NCBI GenBank assembly: GCA_900550965.1
Contig: URUC01000033.1
Span: 1 to 19,745 of the forward strand
DNA: 19,745 nucleotides
Direction: 5' to 3'
From: an uncultured Collinsella sp.
GTDB taxonomy: Bacteria > Actinomycetota > Coriobacteriia > Coriobacteriales > Coriobacteriaceae
Made by a program: the position numbers and the translations under genes. The notes below the pieces were generated by a model that saw nothing but the letters and a program-made list of their open reading frames with translations, ran no database searches and was not told where the DNA came from. Within the stretch, counting starts at the first letter, position 1. Each line of letters begins with the position of its first letter. This document shows, one piece after another, positions 7,685 to 14,127 of this stretch.

Positions 7685-8196
7685 GTGGGGCGCCTCTCAA
7701 GATCATGGTGGACGCCAACGTATGGGTTGATTCGTTTTGCGTCGACCATGCCGAGTCGCTTGCCGCGCGTGCGTTTATTGGGCAGGCGACGGAGACGGGA
7801 GCGTTGCTGTTCTTTCCGGTGCATATCGCTAAGGACGTGCTGTACGTTGTCCAACACGAGCTCAAGCGTAGCGTTCTTGCCAGCGGGGGAGCGCTCGACG
7901 AGGCTTCTGCCCGCGCGATTGGCGATGCGGCGCTGGCGTTTGTTCGGAACATGACCGAAAACGCCACGGCCGTGGGTGCGGATGCGTCGGACCTTTGGCT
8001 GGCCGACAAATATCTGACGCTCCATCGCGATTACGAGGACAACTTGGTACTCGCCGCATGCAAACGCGCGCAGGTCGATTACTTGGTGACCAACGATCGC
8101 AAACTGCTCGAACATGCCGATCTTGCAGCAAAGACCCCGCGCCAAATGATGCCGATTCTTGCTTTGGCCGAACGCGGCGGCGCGGCTATCGGTTGA
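7681..8196 (+). CDS. PIN-domain ribonuclease toxin (VapC-like)
   Basis: 171 aa from GTG 7681, which overlaps the antitoxin stop; AAGGGG lies upstream at suitable spacing. PIN-domain acidic residues are visible in order: Asp11 in MVDANVWVD, Glu60 in QHELKRS, Asp120 in YEDNLVLAA, and Asp139 in the C-terminal VTNDRKLL. These would coordinate the divalent metal that cleaves RNA. The protein is soluble, with no signal peptide. At 171 aa it is longer than typical VapC (~130 aa), mainly through an extra helical stretch between Glu60 and Asp120. It acts with the preceding antitoxin as a type II toxin-antitoxin pair, probably for stabilisation or stress response. The RNA target cannot be predicted. 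Confidence 0.8.
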   Translation: MSGAPLKIMVDANVWVDSFCVDHAESLAARAFIGQATETGALLFFPVHIAKDVLYVVQHELKRSVLASGGALDEASARAIGDAALAFVRNMTENATAVGADASDLWLADKYLTLHRDYEDNLVLAACKRAQVDYLVTNDRKLLEHADLAAKTPRQMMPILALAERGGAAIG

Positions 8197-8208
8197 CGCG
8201 AACTGTTT

Positions 8209-8245
8209 GCGGGCCTCTTGGACGACGATGCGCCAAGGGGCCCGC
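8209..8245. terminator. hairpin between convergent genes, probable bidirectional terminator
   Basis: Arms 8209-8221 and 8233-8245 pair over 13 positions with one G-U wobble, with an 11-nt loop. It lies between the PIN-toxin stop (8196) and the stop of the convergent gene (8255). No T-run follows on either strand, so termination may be inefficient or factor-assisted. Confidence 0.5.
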
Positions 8246-8254
8246 GTCTGCTAT

Positions 8255-8689
8255 TTACAAAAGCTCGGCCTTGATGGCAGGACTTTCTGCGAGCTGCTCG
8301 GTGGCCTTTTCGTCGGAGCTGTCGAGTGCTGCCAAGCTGCGGTAGACCCACTCGTTGACCTGGGTGTTCTTGACGCCTGCGGTCTGCATAAGGGCGCCTA
8401 CCTCGCGGATTGCTGCGAGCAGATCAGCTTTGGGACCCGCGAGCTCGACCTCGATGCCGTGGTAGGCGGCCACGCCGCGGTTCTCACTCACGTGGTCGAT
8501 AAAGCCCTCGACGGTCTCAAGCTGCTGGGCGAGAGCTGCATCATCGTCAGCGTCCAGCGCGACGAGTGCGTTCGATACCGTGAGGGCGGGATGTCCGCAG
8601 GGGACAAAGCCCTCGATGACATCCATAGCTTCGGTAATGGTTGAGCCCAGGCCTGCGAGGGCATTGACGAGTTGCTGCTTGGTATCCAT
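8255..8689 (-). CDS. conserved-looking hypothetical protein, soluble, helical
   Basis: 144 aa, ATG at 8689 preceded on the minus strand by GAAAGGAC, a good ribosome-binding site. I do not recognise the family. The sequence is rich in Ala, Leu, Glu and Asp (for example ADDDAALAQQLETVEG), predicted mostly alpha-helical and acidic, with no signal peptide, membrane segment or metal motif. One Cys and one His occur near VPCGHPAL. It is monocistronic, convergent with the toxin gene and divergent from ssrA, whose promoter lies about 120 bp upstream. Codon use matches its neighbours and the ribosome-binding site is good, so it is probably a real cytoplasmic protein; the function is unknown. Confidence 0.7.
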   Translation of the reverse strand: MDTKQQLVNALAGLGSTITEAMDVIEGFVPCGHPALTVSNALVALDADDDAALAQQLETVEGFIDHVSENRGVAAYHGIEVELAGPKADLLAAIREVGALMQTAGVKNTQVNEWVYRSLAALDSSDEKATEQLAESPAIKAELL

Positions 8690-8806
8690 AACGGTCCTTT
8701 CGACGGGTCAATTTTGCTTGGCGAAAATATACGTGACGCGATCGGTAGCAAAAGTGTGAAGTGCGGCGCACATTGGGGTCTTCACAGCTCGTGCATAGAA
8801 CAGCTG

Positions 8807-8834
8807 TTGGCTTTCAGAACGTGGTAAGATAACA
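8807..8834 (+). promoter_or_regulatory. probable promoter of ssrA
   Basis: TTGGCT (8807-8812) and GATAAC (8829-8834) are separated by 16 bp, with four of six matches in each. Transcription would start near 8841, giving a precursor with about 88 nt before mature tmRNA. Confidence 0.45.
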
Positions 8835-8842
8835 CTTCACAA

Positions 8843-8905
8843 GCGGGGCTCGCCCCGCATGTTCCTTGAAAAGTCGACGGTTATCGGGTGTTTGCAGGCC
8901 CGATA
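8843..8905 (+). other. tmRNA precursor leader with two hairpins
   Basis: GCGGGGC (8843-8849) pairs with GCCCCGC (8852-8858), and TATCGGG (8882-8888) pairs with CCCGATA (8899-8905) across a 10-nt loop. Both lie between the promoter and the mature tmRNA 5' end, so they would be removed by RNase P processing. They may guide folding or protect the precursor (inference). Confidence 0.4.
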
Positions 8906-8928
8906 CCATCCAGACTTTCCCGACATCC

Positions 8929-9292
8929 GGGGGCGACTGGTTTCGACACGATAGCTCTGAGAGAGGAAGCAAGCCGAGGTCTCCTCGCCTCGTTAAACAG
9001 GGGTACCGTCAAATTGAATTGACAACAACTCTTCTTTTGAGCCTATGGCTCTCGCTGCTTAATTTATAGCGGCGCGTCAACCCGGTGATTTCCCCGACAC
9101 CGGCGCGACGTCATTTTAGGGGAATGCTCCTGCGCACGTAATCGGTATGGCGCAGGCTAAGACCGAACCGGTTAGGACACCGCGAGCGTGTCGCTGCGCG
9201 CAAAGCGTCCGAGACTAAACCAGCGACTGAGCTTGGAGATGCCAATCAGGGGGCTTTCGTGGACCGGAGTTCGATTCTCCGCGCCTCCACCA
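8929..9292 (+). ncRNA. ssrA: transfer-messenger RNA (tmRNA)
   Basis: 364 nt. The 5' end GGGGGCGACTGGTTTCGACA and the 3' end with T-loop GGAGTTCGATTCTCC, acceptor strand CGCCTCC, A, and encoded CCA are diagnostic. GGGGGCG pairs with CGCCTCC over seven positions (one G-U). The internal reading frame 9021-9062 encodes a tag probably reading DNNSSFEPMALAA before TAA; the ALAA end is the expected protease signal, but the exact resume codon is less certain. GC-rich stretches after the tag form the pseudoknot region. With SmpB it frees stalled ribosomes and marks incomplete proteins for degradation. It is transcribed alone, with its own promoter and terminator. Confidence 0.95.
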
Positions 9293-9302
9293 ATAGTTAC
9301 AG

Positions 9303-9334
9303 GCAGGTAGAGAAGTGTCTCTACCTGCTTTTTT
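9303..9334 (+). terminator. strong intrinsic terminator of ssrA
   Basis: GCAGGTAGAGA (9303-9313) and TCTCTACCTGC (9318-9328) form a perfect 11-bp stem with a 4-nt loop, followed by six T. It is 10 bp after the tmRNA CCA end. Confidence 0.95.
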
Positions 9335-9346
9335 ATTACTTACAGA

Positions 9347-9395
9347 TACCGCGGAGAATCGAACTCTGTGCAGGGCGCGAGCGTTAAGCAAACGC
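9347..9395. repeat. 49-bp direct repeat, copy 1, containing antisense tmRNA T-arm sequence
   Basis: It matches 9557-9605 at 45 of 49 positions. Its bases 9350-9366 (CGCGGAGAATCGAACTC) are the exact reverse complement of tmRNA bases 9267-9283. tmRNA 3' ends are common integration sites, so this may be a decayed att-like or duplicated 3' end in reverse orientation. Confidence 0.8.
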
Positions 9396-9481
9396 GGAGC
9401 GTTTGTAGCGAGCGGGCGAGGACGCCGACAGGCGGCCGAAACCGGTGCGTATTTGCGAAGCAAATACGCGGATTCTCCGCG
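9350..9481. repeat. palindromic element with nested hairpins
   Basis: The outer arms CGCGGAGAATC (9350-9360) and GATTCTCCGCG (9471-9481) are perfect reverse complements. Inside are three hairpins: CAAACGC/GCGTTTG (9389-9405), CGCC/GGCG (9423-9434), and a perfect 10-bp stem GCGTATTTGC/GCAAATACGC with a GAA loop (9447-9469). The whole can fold as a closed multi-branched structure, either a small RNA or a non-autonomous mobile palindrome. Confidence 0.6.
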
Positions 9482-9556
9482 CAATGCCCCAGCCCAATAT
9501 AGATGCGATGTTTATCGAATTTCAGCTGGCCTCGCCCAGCATCAACGGATCCCCCG

Positions 9557-9605
9557 TACCGCGGAGAATCGAACTCTATGCAGGGCGCGGGCGTAAAGAA
9601 AACGC
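9557..9605. repeat. 49-bp direct repeat, copy 2
   Basis: 45 of 49 bases match 9347-9395, exactly 210 bp further on. It again carries the 17-nt antisense of the tmRNA T-arm (9560-9576), but its right-hand partner arm is missing, so it looks like a truncated copy. Confidence 0.8.
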
Positions 9606-9616
9606 CTCAGTGACGC

Positions 9617-9836
9617 AGAGTGGGACGCGTTTTCCCAATGACTGCCCAGGCGGAAACCGCATCCCGGAATCTAAGCTCGGAATGGGATACATTTTCCGGA
9701 TGACGCCTCAAGTGGAAGCTGCGACCCGGAATCGAGCCGTAGAGTGGGACATGCTTTCCCCATGGCAACCCAGGCGGAAAGCGCATCCCGGAATCGCCCC
9801 TCAGAACGGGACGTGCTTTCCGCCAGCCGCCCCCTC
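9617..9836. repeat. degenerate 62-bp tandem repeat, about 3.5 units
   Basis: Units 9617-9678, 9679-9740 and 9741-9802 plus a partial fourth from 9803 align without gaps. Shared positions include TGGGA near the start, TTTCC at about position 14-19, GGAA at about 37, and CCCGGAATC at about 47-55. Within a unit, GGGAC...TTTCC can pair with GGAAA...TCCC (12 of 14 in unit 1, 11 of 14 in unit 3), so each unit is also an imperfect inverted repeat. There are no unique spacers, so it is not a CRISPR array. Confidence 0.8.
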
Positions 9837-9910
9837 AACTCCAAAACCCATGCGCCCTCCATCCCAAAACTGGGTAGAAGAAAGTCAAAACGCAATCGCA
9901 GGAGGTCAAT

Positions 9911-10789
9911 ATGACTGCAGAAGATAAGGCAAAGAACGCCGGCAAGGTCGCGCTCGTCTTGGAGGGTGGCAGTTTTCGTGGGCAGTTTACCGCCGGCGTG
10001 CTCGACGTTCTCATGGAGGCCGGTGTCGAAATTCCGGCGGTATATGGCGTATCGGCCGGTGCGCTCAACGGCGTCAACTACAAGTCACACCAGATCGGTC
10101 GCGTCAATCGCATCAACCTGACCTTCTGCAATGACAACCGCTACATGGGTGCCGCATCCTTCGCATCCACGGGCTCCATCGTGGGTTACGACTTTATCTT
10201 CAACGATATCCAGGACCGCCTGGATCCCTTTGACAACGAGGCGTTCGACGCGAGCCCCATCGAGATGTACGCCGTCGCGACGGACATGCTGTTTGGAACC
10301 GCTGCCTACCTGCCGGTCAAAAGCGCCGTGCTCGACCTCGATGCTGTGCGCGCCTCCACCTCGCTGCCGCTGGTGACGCCGCCGGTCGAGATCGACGGGC
10401 ACAAATACGTCGACGGCGGCGTGGCCGATTCGGTTCCTATCGAGCATGTGCTCGAGGAGGCGGGCTTCGACCGTGCGGTCGTCATCGTCACCCAGGACCG
10501 CTCGTACGAGAAAAAGCCCTACGAGTTTATGCCTGCCGCGCGCGCCCGCTATGCCGACTACCCCTACCTGCTCGAGGCTATCGAGACGCGCCACGACCGC
10601 TATAACCTCCAGCGCATGCACCTGTGGAAGTATGAGCGCGAGGGCCGCGCGCTGGTCATCGCTCCGCAAAAGCCGGTCGAGGTCGGCCATGTCGAGCACG
10701 ATCCGGCAAAGCTTTTGGACCTGTATATCCAGGGCCGTCAGGAGGCAAAGCGCCTGCTCGCGGAAATCCAAGAGTTCGTTGAGCGCTAG
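9911..10789 (+). CDS. patatin-like phospholipase family protein
   Basis: 292 aa. The oxyanion motif GGSFRG is at 19-24, the nucleophile elbow GVSAG places catalytic Ser at 48, and DGG at 168-170 supplies the dyad Asp, so the active site is complete. Length and order match the bacterial YjjU/YchK-type patatin proteins, cytoplasmic serine hydrolases that may act on phospholipids or acyl esters; the true substrate is unknown. There is no signal peptide or membrane helix. The C-terminal ~100 residues are the charged extension usual in this subgroup. Start ATG 9911 has an optimal AGGAGGT. The gene stands alone between the repeat region and the rplM promoter, and no obvious terminator was seen after it. 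Confidence 0.85.
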   Translation: MTAEDKAKNAGKVALVLEGGSFRGQFTAGVLDVLMEAGVEIPAVYGVSAGALNGVNYKSHQIGRVNRINLTFCNDNRYMGAASFASTGSIVGYDFIFNDIQDRLDPFDNEAFDASPIEMYAVATDMLFGTAAYLPVKSAVLDLDAVRASTSLPLVTPPVEIDGHKYVDGGVADSVPIEHVLEEAGFDRAVVIVTQDRSYEKKPYEFMPAARARYADYPYLLEAIETRHDRYNLQRMHLWKYEREGRALVIAPQKPVEVGHVEHDPAKLLDLYIQGRQEAKRLLAEIQEFVER

Positions 10790-10889
10790 CGACGGCGAAC
10801 CCTCAAAAAATGACAACAGCTAAAGAGTTGGAAAAATCACGGCTCGTGGATGACATGTGCAGAAACTCTGGTCGGAGCCAAAATACCTG

Positions 10890-10917
10890 TTGACTCGTAC
10901 GGCGAGCGGGGTAATAT
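10890..10917 (+). promoter_or_regulatory. promoter of the rplM-rpsI operon
   Basis: TTGACT (10890-10895) and TAATAT (10912-10917) with a 16-bp spacer. This is a strong sigma70-like pair, as expected for ribosomal protein genes. Confidence 0.7.
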
Positions 10918-10924
10918 GGACGGG

Positions 10925-10983
10925 TTACTTGCAGAGCCCCGTGAATCTCTGTAACAACACGTACTGTACATGGAGGAGTCTAA
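10925..10983 (+). promoter_or_regulatory. short leader of rplM with possible hairpin
   Basis: CAGAG and CTCTG pair, with GTTA and TAAC extending the stem after a bulge, about 20-35 nt before the ribosome-binding site. Ribosomal protein L13 mRNAs in other bacteria can carry an autoregulatory leader, but the resemblance here is only positional. Confidence 0.3.
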
Positions 10984-11427
10984 GTGATTTCGAAATCGAC
11001 TCACTACGCCAAGCAGGGCGAGGTCCAGCGCAACTGGGTTCTCGTCGACGCCGATGGTGCTGTCCTGGGCCGTCTTGCCACCCAGATCGCAATGATCCTG
11101 CGCGGTAAGAACAAGCCCCAGTTCACGCCCAACAGCGACTGCGGCGACTTCGTTGTCGTCATCAACGCCGATAAGGTCCAGCTTACCGGTAACAAGGCCG
11201 ACACGAAGACCTATTATCGCCACAGCGGCTACAACGGCGGCCTCAAGGCTGAGAGCTTCCGCCAGGCTATGGAGAAGCACCCGGAGAAGGTCATCGAGCG
11301 CGCCGTTCGCGGTATGCTGCCCAAGACCACCCTCGGCCGTGCCCAGATGACCAAGCTTAAGGTCTACGCTGGTGCCGAGCATCCGCATGCTGCCCAGAAC
11401 CCCACGAAGATTGAGCTGGAGGCTTAA
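10984..11427 (+). CDS. rplM: 50S ribosomal protein L13
   Basis: 147 aa, the usual length. Family hallmarks are the start region ending in [18 protein letters not shown], then [11 protein letters not shown], the middle [18 protein letters not shown], the segment [10 protein letters not shown], and [13 protein letters not shown]13 is an early-assembly protein of the large ribosomal subunit that binds 23S rRNA. Start GTG 10984 is preceded by TGGAGGAG. It is co-transcribed with rpsI, 2 bp downstream, the conserved bacterial pairing. Confidence 0.98.
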   Translation: MISKSTHYAKQGEVQRNWVLVDADGAVLGRLATQIAMILRGKNKPQFTPNSDCGDFVVVINADKVQLTGNKADTKTYYRHSGYNGGLKAESFRQAMEKHPEKVIERAVRGMLPKTTLGRAQMTKLKVYAGAEHPHAAQNPTKIELEA

Positions 11428-11429
11428 AG

Positions 11430-11825
<396 letters not shown>

Positions 11826-11856
11826 GGTTTTATCTCCTTTCGAGATACAATGTACA

Positions 11857-11899
11857 AGCGGGGCCTGCCGATTCCTCGGCGGGTCCCGCTTTTCTTTTT
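11857..11899 (+). terminator. strong intrinsic terminator of rplM-rpsI
   Basis: Arms 11857-11871 and 11876-11890 form a 15-bp stem with two G-U wobbles and a TTCC loop, followed by TTTTCTTTTT. Confidence 0.95.
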
Positions 11900-11948
11900 C
11901 GACTAGGGTGGGCGGTTGTATATCGCCTGCTAGGGAAGGAGCGATCCT

Positions 11949-13286
11949 ATGCCCCAGAACATCTTCGGTACCGACGGCGTCCGTGGCGTCGCCAATGCCG
12001 ACCTCTCGTGCGACCTCGCGTTTCGCCTGGGCCGCGCGGCGACCAAGTTCCTTGGCCCGGACATCTGCATCGGCCGCGACACACGTCTTTCGGGTACCAT
12101 GCTCGAGAGTGCTCTGACCGCTGGCATTATGGCAGAGGGCGGCCGTCCGCATTGCTGCGGCGTTATCCCTACGCCGGCCGTGGCGCTGCTCACCGTCCAA
12201 AACGAGCTCGACGGCGGCATCGTCATCTCTGCTTCGCATAATCCGCCGGAGTTCAACGGCATCAAGTTCTTTAGCCGCAAGGGTATGAAGCTTCCCGATG
12301 CTGTCGAGGAAGAGATCAGCGCCTGGGTCATGTCCGAGGAAGCCATGGCTGCCGATACGCTGCCGACTGGCGCCGGCGTGGGCCACATTATCAAGATGAA
12401 GGACGCTCGCAAGGCATACGTCGACCACGCCATCGAAACACTTGATGGCCTGAGGCTCGATGGCCTAGTCGTTGCCGTCGACTGCGGTCATGGCGCTTCT
12501 TGCCAGACCACGCCTGCCGCGCTGCAGCGCCTGGGCGCCACGGTCCATGCCATCAACACCGATTACTGCGGCACTGACATTAACGTTGAGTGCGGCTCCA
12601 CTCACCTTGAGCCCCTGCGCGAGCTCGTGCTGCGCACCCATGCTGACATCGGCCTGGCCCACGACGGCGACGCCGATCGCGTGCTGTTCGTGGACAGCGA
12701 GGGCAACGAGATCGATGGCGACTACATCCTGGCCATCTGCGGTTCTGACCTTGCCGCCCGCGGCAAGCTCGCCAACTCCGAGATCGTCTCGACCGTCATG
12801 TGCAACCTGGGCTTCTCCATCGCTATGAAGGAGCAGGGCTTCGAGATGGTTCAGACCGCCGTGGGCGATCGCTACGTTCTGGAGCGTATGCTCGCGGATG
12901 GCGCCGTCATCGGCGGCGAGCAGTCCGGCCACATCATCTTCCTGGAGCACAACACCACCGGTGACGGCCTGGTGACGGCTCTGCAGCTTCTGGCCGTGCT
13001 CAAGCGCACCGGTCGTACCCTCACCGATCTTGCCGGCATCATGAAGAAGTACCCGCAGGTACTCGTCAACGTGCATTCCGACAACAAGGCTGGTCTGGAC
13101 GATTGCCAGCCCATCTGGGATGCCGTCGCTGCTGCCGAGAAGGAGCTTGACGGCCGCGGCCGCATTCTGGTGCGTCCGAGCGGTACCGAGCCGCTGGTCC
13201 GCGTTATGGCCGAGGCCGAGACGCACGAGCTGACCCAGCGCGTTGTCGACGACATCGTCGAGGTTGTCAAGCGCGAACTTCCCTAA
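11949..13286 (+). CDS. glmM: phosphoglucosamine mutase
   Basis: 445 aa, normal for GlmM. It converts glucosamine-6-phosphate to glucosamine-1-phosphate, feeding UDP-GlcNAc for peptidoglycan. Visible motifs: N-terminal FGTDGVRG, the phosphoserine loop ISASHNP with catalytic Ser96, the Mg-binding DGDADR at 239-244, the sugar-binding GGEQSGH at 322-328 (the GEQSGH form fits GlmM better than phosphomannomutase), and the phosphate-binding RPSGTEP at 409-415. Start ATG 11949 follows GGGAAGGAG. It lies after the rpsI terminator and may have a weak promoter around TATATC (11919). It precedes EIIA and nagB, other genes of sugar and amino-sugar metabolism. Confidence 0.96.
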   Translation: MPQNIFGTDGVRGVANADLSCDLAFRLGRAATKFLGPDICIGRDTRLSGTMLESALTAGIMAEGGRPHCCGVIPTPAVALLTVQNELDGGIVISASHNPPEFNGIKFFSRKGMKLPDAVEEEISAWVMSEEAMAADTLPTGAGVGHIIKMKDARKAYVDHAIETLDGLRLDGLVVAVDCGHGASCQTTPAALQRLGATVHAINTDYCGTDINVECGSTHLEPLRELVLRTHADIGLAHDGDADRVLFVDSEGNEIDGDYILAICGSDLAARGKLANSEIVSTVMCNLGFSIAMKEQGFEMVQTAVGDRYVLERMLADGAVIGGEQSGHIIFLEHNTTGDGLVTALQLLAVLKRTGRTLTDLAGIMKKYPQVLVNVHSDNKAGLDDCQPIWDAVAAAEKELDGRGRILVRPSGTEPLVRVMAEAETHELTQRVVDDIVEVVKRELP

Positions 13287-13316
13287 TGGTCAAAAACGAG
13301 TGCCAAGTGGTAAACT
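13287..13316 (+). promoter_or_regulatory. possible promoter before the PTS EIIA gene
   Basis: TGGTCA (13287-13292) and TAAACT (13311-13316), 18 bp apart, with four of six matches each. The gene could equally be read through from glmM, since no terminator separates them. Confidence 0.35.
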
Positions 13317-13357
13317 GTTAAAGCTATTTTGGTCGATTGGTATGTCCGAGGGGGAGC

Positions 13358-13855
13358 ATGTTCACTAAAGTCCTAAGGTCTTTTGGTATGCGTGGTCGAG
13401 TCCTTACGCTGGATGCTCCCATCTCGGGCGACGTCATTCCGCTTTCCGAGGTCAATGACCAGACATTTGCCACCGGGCTTTTGGGCCAGGGGGTGGCGAT
13501 TCAGCCTACCGGCACGCGTGTGATTGCACCGGCTGATGCCAAGGTCGAGGCCATTTTTCCCACGGGACACGCTGTTGCGCTTAACACGGTCGATGGCTTG
13601 GACGTGCTCATCCACGTTGGTTTGGACACTGTTCAGCTTGAGGGCAAGCACTTTACCGTACATGCGCAAGTGGGCGACATCGTCCATAAGGGCGATGTGC
13701 TCATTGAGTTCGATCGCGAGGCAATTGCTGCCGAGGGCTACGATGTGACGGTTCCCATCTTGGTGTGCAACTCTGTTGAGTTCTCGAGCATCAAGGGCTC
13801 CGTTGGCGTGCATGTCGAAGAGATGGACCAGCTCATCGTTGCTCGCGAGCGCTAG
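13358..13855 (+). CDS. PTS glucose-family EIIA component (Crr-like), stand-alone
   Basis: 165 aa from ATG 13358, which directly follows GAGGGGGAGC; an upstream in-frame ATG at 13337 lacks a comparable site. It matches the EIIA-Glc fold throughout: APISGDVIPLSEV near the start, FPTGHAVAL with His71, and DVLIHVGLDTV with the phosphorylated His86, then a GDIVHKGDVLIEFD strand. HPr passes phosphate to His86, and the protein then phosphorylates an EIIB domain encoded elsewhere. As in other bacteria it may also signal carbon status. It is a separate polypeptide rather than fused to EIIBC. Position between glmM and nagB suggests use for glucose or amino-sugar uptake, but the partner permease is not in this window. 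Confidence 0.92.
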   Translation: MFTKVLRSFGMRGRVLTLDAPISGDVIPLSEVNDQTFATGLLGQGVAIQPTGTRVIAPADAKVEAIFPTGHAVALNTVDGLDVLIHVGLDTVQLEGKHFTVHAQVGDIVHKGDVLIEFDREAIAAEGYDVTVPILVCNSVEFSSIKGSVGVHVEEMDQLIVARER

Positions 13856-13877
13856 CAAGTGCACGTGGCCATTAGCC

Positions 13878-13883
13878 TACAAT
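13878..13883 (+). promoter_or_regulatory. -10 box of a probable nagB promoter
   Basis: TACAAT matches the -10 consensus at five of six positions; no good -35 is visible at the right spacing. Transcription would begin near 13890, just before the first leader hairpin. Confidence 0.4.
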
Positions 13884-13889
13884 TCAAAC

Positions 13890-14127
13890 ACGTTTACGGA
13901 GGGCGCCCTTGAAAGAGGACGCCCTCCGTGGCAAGATGGGATTTGTCCGAAGCTAAAAGGCTTCGGGTCACCGTGGACGGGCAGGGGCCTCGACGCGGCT
14001 AGACACGAGACACATACATTACGCGACCTCGCCCTGGTGGCCGCACACGTTGGTTGCGGCCGACGCGGGCCGCGGGCAAGTGCTTGTAAGGGGAGCCTTG
14101 CCTCTCTTGTACGAGAAAGGACGCGTA
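13890..14127 (+). promoter_or_regulatory. long structured leader of nagB, candidate translational riboregulator
   Basis: There is no gene in this stretch. In order: a 10-bp hairpin ACGGAGGGCG/CGCCCTCCGT (13896-13929), a hairpin CCGAAGC/GCTTCGG with the loop TAAAAG around 13960, then CATTACGCG (14017-14025), which is perfectly complementary to CGCGTAATG at the nagB start (14122-14130). Adding CCT (14027-14029) with AGG (14118-14120) across one A-A mismatch gives 12 pairs in 13, covering both ribosome-binding site and start codon. Between them GCGGCC (14056-14061) can pair either with 14039-14044 or 14068-14073, and GGCAAG (14075-14080) with CTTGCC (14097-14102). This is riboswitch-like architecture, but I do not recognise a known class. 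Confidence 0.5.

Larger units (their letters stand above)
9337..9910. other. 574-bp non-coding repeat region between ssrA and the patatin gene
   Basis: I see no convincing gene here. Open frames that cross it lack ribosome-binding sites and are built from repeats. It contains, in order, a palindromic element with tmRNA-like sequence (9350-9481), a second copy of its left part (9557-9605), a degenerate 62-bp tandem repeat (9617-9836), and the ribosome-binding site of the patatin gene (AGGAGGT just before 9911). No clear promoter for the patatin gene was found. Confidence 0.7.

Noticed and set aside
7480..8196. 238-codon version of the PIN toxin with an earlier start
   Set aside because: The extra 67 codons overlap the antitoxin in another frame and look like GC-rich shadow; GTG 7681 has a ribosome-binding site and the 4-bp overlap.
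9215..9484. Minus-strand open frame containing RRGESNSGP
   Set aside because: This peptide is the antisense translation of a tRNA/tmRNA 3' end and is a well-known false annotation; it overlaps ssrA.
9617..9836. CRISPR array
   Set aside because: The whole 62-bp unit repeats contiguously with diverged sequence; there are no short identical repeats separated by unique spacers and no cas genes.
9445..9927. 160-codon plus-strand open frame
   Set aside because: It is made of the direct repeat and the 62-bp tandem repeat, has no ribosome-binding site and overlaps the start of the patatin gene.
13896..13929. Terminator for the EIIA gene
   Set aside because: The 10-bp hairpin has no T-run and follows a good -10 box, so it fits better as the first stem of the nagB leader.
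14050..14127. N-terminal extension of NagB
   Set aside because: The extension lies in the structured leader and is absent from the family; ATG 14128 has its own AAAGGA site.
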